Source: Acidimicrobiia bacterium (lineage in GTDB: Bacteria; Actinomycetota; Acidimicrobiia; Spongiisociales; SHLN01). Taken from it: a stretch of 7,713 nt of DNA. The translations under genes and the position numbers were made by a program. Within the stretch, counting starts at the first letter, position 1. The number at the start of each line of letters is the position of its first letter. The stretch is taken from assembly GCA_013043085.1 (NCBI GenBank), contig JABDOU010000297.1, forward strand, positions 1 to 7,713, in the 5' to 3' direction. Below are positions 5,469-7,713 of this stretch, piece by piece. Below the pieces are notes generated by a model. The model did not search any database. It had not been told where the DNA came from and worked only from the letters and a program-made list of their open reading frames with translations.

Positions 5469-6806
5469 CTATCGCGTATCGGCTACTACCTCGTTGGTGA
5501 TACCGGCGATCGCCGGTAGCCCCTGTGGCACGCAGGCATTATCGAGGTCCGGAGCTATGCCCCCGAAGAAATCGGCGTCATCATTGTTCTTACGGACGCC
5601 GAACAGGAGCGGCAGGGCCACCAGGGTCGTCAGGCCGCCGATGATGTAGCCGGCCGAAAAACCCCGCTGCTCAGACAGGGCTCCAAGGCTGGTTTGGCCG
5701 ATCACACCACCTCCGCCCGCGATCATTGAGTCGAGCGAAACCACTGTTGCCCGTTGCTCACCGGGTACGACGTGATGTACGAACGCCTGTCGAACCGGCG
5801 TCTGGACACCCATGGCGAGGCCAGCGAGGAAGAGAAGCGCGACGGCGGGTATGAAGGAACTCACAAGCCCGACCCCAATCAGAGCAGTGGAGAACAAGGC
5901 AGCCGACCAGAGAAAGAGGGTCGTGCGTCGCCCGCACCAGCGCATGACGACTTCGACGATGGAATTGCCGACGATCATGGACAACGCAAGGAGTGACGCG
6001 ACGACACCAGCCACCCAGATCGCATCGCGTCCGAGGAGCTCGAGAAAATACGGCTGCCAGGCGTACCAGGCCCATGCGAAGAAGCCGTATTGGGCCGCCG
6101 TTGCCAACATCATGAGCCGGAGGGACTTTTGGTGCCACCCGAACCGGACTCCGGCACCTGCAATCTTGGCGGCTTCAGCCGGAATCTGACGGAGTGGCAC
6201 CCGGCGCGGTTCAAACCCGAGATCCTTCATCCCCGGCACGACCAGGATGAATAGCGTGACAAGGAGTCCCGTCCGGAAGACGAACGGAACGGCGAGATCG
6301 ATCTGTCCCATCAGACCTCCGCCAATCGTCCCAACCAGCATTGCGGCGTTTCCGATCGTCTGTCCGCGCGCAAATACACGGTCGAGCTCACCCTCGTAAC
6401 CCAGAAACCGAACACCATCGACCAACCAGGCCTCCATTGCGCCGGAGTAGAAGGTGAACCCGAGTCCCATCATCACGGAAACGGCAGCAAACGCAATCAG
6501 CCCGCCCCCAACTTGGGCGAGAGCTACATACGCAAGCGTCGTTGCCGCCAGAACAGCCAACGATAAAAGAAACGAAACCCGCCGACCAATCGTGTCGGCG
6601 ACCACGCCAGTCGGGATCTCGAAGAGCAAGGTTCCCACCGAGAAAGCGGAGTTGGCGATGAAAACTTCGGATATCGATAATCCTGCGTCGAGCAGGAAAA
6701 GCGTGTTGATACCCCAGATAACCGAGGCGGCGAGCGTGTAGATCCCGCCGTAGATGTAGTAACGCCGAACGAGGCGCGTAGCCTCTGCCGGCATATCAAT
6801 CGTCAC
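5469..6806 (-). CDS. Major facilitator superfamily transporter, probable drug or metabolite exporter
   Basis: 445 residues from GTG 6806; the protein would begin MTIDMPAEATRLVRRYYIY. The size and about a dozen hydrophobic segments fit a 12-helix MFS carrier in the inner membrane, using the proton gradient. The helix 2-3 loop carries FEIPTGVVADTIGRR (62-76), a form of MFS motif A. YSGAMEAWLVDG (120-131) in helix 4 and its following loop is typical of the drug-efflux-like subgroup. The central loop is around 190-225; the second half has MRWCGRRTT (288-296), resembling the repeated motif A, and MGVQTPVRQAFVHHVVP (332-348). A hydrophilic, acidic tail of about 40 residues follows the last helix (405-445). 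Start choice: AGGGTG at 6818-6813 sits 8 nt before GTG 6806, whereas ATG 6794 would be 20 nt away; ATG 6794 remains possible. The long open frame up to 7007 is antisense to the ABC-F gene and is not part of the protein. Substrate unknown. Confidence 0.88.
   Translation of the reverse strand: MTIDMPAEATRLVRRYYIYGGIYTLAASVIWGINTLFLLDAGLSISEVFIANSAFSVGTLLFEIPTGVVADTIGRRVSFLLSLAVLAATTLAYVALAQVGGGLIAFAAVSVMMGLGFTFYSGAMEAWLVDGVRFLGYEGELDRVFARGQTIGNAAMLVGTIGGGLMGQIDLAVPFVFRTGLLVTLFILVVPGMKDLGFEPRRVPLRQIPAEAAKIAGAGVRFGWHQKSLRLMMLATAAQYGFFAWAWYAWQPYFLELLGRDAIWVAGVVASLLALSMIVGNSIVEVVMRWCGRRTTLFLWSAALFSTALIGVGLVSSFIPAVALLFLAGLAMGVQTPVRQAFVHHVVPGEQRATVVSLDSMIAGGGGVIGQTSLGALSEQRGFSAGYIIGGLTTLVALPLLFGVRKNNDDADFFGGIAPDLDNACVPQGLPAIAGITNEVVADTR
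5501..5518. repeat. Perfect 18-bp palindrome in the 3' end of the MFS gene
   Basis: TACCGGCGATCGCCGGTA reads identically on both strands and is centred on GCGATCGC. It lies in the codons for LPAIAGI of the MFS tail, about 30 nt before the stop codon. In RNA it could form a 7-bp GC-rich stem with a GATC loop. No U-tract follows, so it does not look like an intrinsic terminator. It may be a chance result of coding sequence or an mRNA 3'-end or processing structure between the MFS gene and dinB. Confidence 0.6.
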
Positions 6807-6830
6807 AAAGGGCACCCTACTCAGTAGCCT
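6802..6830 (+). promoter_or_regulatory. Candidate promoter giving a leaderless ABC-F transcript
   Basis: TAGCCT at 6825-6830 fits the loose TANNNT -10 pattern and ends 6 nt before GTG 6837, so transcription would start at about the GTG itself. A 4/6 match to the -35 box, GTCACA, lies at 6802-6807 with a 17-bp spacer. There is no Shine-Dalgarno ahead of GTG 6837. The -35 overlaps the divergent MFS start codon and the MFS ribosome binding site lies inside the spacer, so the two genes share a very compact control region. Confidence 0.33.
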
Positions 6831-6836
6831 GGCGCC

Positions 6837-7713
6837 GTGATTCTCGCTCGCGACCTCACTATCGAGGCCGGCATCCGAACGCTCGTCACCGGAGCCTCTC
6901 TTAGTTTGCAGCAAGGCGAGAAGGTGGGTCTGGTGGGGCGCAATGGCGCCGGCAAGACGACATTGCTCCGGACCCTGGCCGGAGAACTCGAACCCGCATC
7001 GGGCCATCTGGCGCGATCGGGCGTAATCGGCTATCTGTCACAGGAGTCCGCTGTTCCGGAATTGGACAATCCGGACCTATCGGCGCTCGAGCGCGTCCTC
7101 ACCGCGCGAGAGTTGGGGGATCTCCAGGTTCGGATCGAAGAGACTCGCCGCAAGATGGAATCCGAAGAAGGAGAAGGGCTCGATCTGCTCATACGTCGAT
7201 TCGACCGCCTCAACGTCGAGTTCGAGACCCGGGGTGGCTACACCGCTATTGCCGAAGCCAAGCGATTCGCCAAGTCGGTCGGGATCTCAAATGACGATCT
7301 CGATCAGCCGGTGGCAACCATGTCAGGCGGCCAACGCCGCCGGGTTGAGCTCGCCCGCGTGCTCTTTTCCGAAACCGAAACCCTCCTGCTGGATGAGCCA
7401 ACCAACCACCTCGACCTCGATGCAAAGAACTGGCTCATGGAGTTTCTGGCCGATTACCAGGGTGGCCTCCTCGTAATCAGCCACGACCTGGAACTACTCG
7501 ACGAGTCGATCACCTCTGTCCTCGCGCTCGACGACGGGCGGGTCGAGCCGTTCCGGGGTAACTACAGCTACTACCTGGCCGAGAAGGACCGCCGTCGCGA
7601 GCAACGGATTCGCGAGCGCAAGCATCAGGACGAGAAGATCGCCCGTCTCGAGGAGGGCATCCGGCGCTTCAAAGGAACAACCGAAAAGATGGCGAAGCGC
7701 GCTCGCAGCTGGG
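6837..7713 (+). CDS. ABC-F family ATPase, partial at right edge
   Basis: 292 residues are visible from GTG 6837; the gene continues past the window. ABC-F proteins are soluble tandem ATPases without membrane domains that bind the ribosome E site, either tuning translation (EttA/Uup-like) or protecting against ribosome antibiotics. The first nucleotide-binding domain is complete: Walker A GRNGAGKTT (34-42), Q-loop region YLSQES (66-71), signature MSGGQRRRVELARVL (162-176), Walker B and D-loop LLLDEPTNHLDLD (183-195) with the EPTNHLD form characteristic of ABC-F, and H-switch ISHD (214-217). The charged helical interdomain linker begins after FRGNYSYYLAEKD (239-251) and is cut off, so linker length, the best clue to housekeeping versus resistance type, cannot be read. 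The style resembles actinobacterial proteins such as Rv1473 more than EttA. It is divergent from an MFS gene with a 30-bp gap, which favours a shared regulatory region. Confidence 0.92.
   Translation, partial: MILARDLTIEAGIRTLVTGASLSLQQGEKVGLVGRNGAGKTTLLRTLAGELEPASGHLARSGVIGYLSQESAVPELDNPDLSALERVLTARELGDLQVRIEETRRKMESEEGEGLDLLIRRFDRLNVEFETRGGYTAIAEAKRFAKSVGISNDDLDQPVATMSGGQRRRVELARVLFSETETLLLDEPTNHLDLDAKNWLMEFLADYQGGLLVISHDLELLDESITSVLALDDGRVEPFRGNYSYYLAEKDRRREQRIRERKHQDEKIARLEEGIRRFKGTTEKMAKRARSW

Noticed and set aside
6807..7007. N-terminal extension of the MFS protein
   Set aside because: It is antisense to the ABC-F Walker A region, is not hydrophobic, and is unnecessary for a 12-helix carrier; GTG 6806 has a Shine-Dalgarno.
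1..7713. CRISPR array, insertion sequence, tRNA or riboswitch
   Set aside because: Reading through the window showed no spaced repeats, terminal inverted repeats with a transposase, cloverleaf or known riboswitch core; nearly all bases are coding.

Overview
The window fits a chromosomal segment of a moderately GC-rich bacterium, most likely an actinomycete-type organism (Actinomycetota, possibly Acidimicrobiia or a related uncultured lineage). The hints are a LigD-type polymerase resembling the mycobacterial stand-alone enzymes, a flavoprotein/DUF1365/Cfa cluster in the same order as Mycobacterium tuberculosis Rv0449c-Rv0448c-Rv0447c (ufaA1), an actinobacterial-looking ABC-F protein, GTG starts, and start codons that lack a Shine-Dalgarno sequence but sit 7 nt behind a -10-like hexamer. 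The lineage is an inference from protein character only. No mobile element, tRNA, rRNA or CRISPR array is visible, and the window is almost fully coding.

Layout: (1) 1-966, minus strand, a LigD-type polymerase/primase domain gene that runs off the left edge. (2) 967-1034, a 68-bp divergent intergenic region with a strong ribosome binding site and a candidate promoter for the rightward operon. (3) 1035-4176, plus strand, three genes joined by ATGA stop/start overlaps: an FAD-dependent amine-oxidase-like protein (COG2907 type), a DUF1365 protein, and a cyclopropane-fatty-acid-synthase-family SAM methyltransferase. (4) 4171-4207, a 19/18-bp tandem repeat at the convergent gene ends, carrying one gene's stop codon in each copy. 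(5) 4192-5412, minus strand, DNA polymerase IV (dinB). (6) 5469-6806, minus strand, a 12-TM-type MFS transporter upstream of dinB. (7) 6837-7713, plus strand, an ABC-F ATPase that runs off the right edge, divergent from the MFS gene with only 30 bp between them.

Two themes emerge. The central operon probably methylates or otherwise modifies unsaturated acyl chains of membrane phospholipids: the methyltransferase adds a one-carbon unit at the double bond, and the flavoprotein plus DUF1365 protein supply an associated redox or handling step. Flanking it are two specialised DNA-damage polymerases, the LigD-like repair polymerase and Pol IV. An MFS exporter and an ABC-F ribosome-associated ATPase form a head-to-head pair that could act in antibiotic tolerance or translation homeostasis. 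I see no clear evidence of a wholly new system. The most distinctive items are the substituted bicarbonate-site residues in the methyltransferase, the tandem duplication that separates two stop codons, and the apparent leaderless starts.
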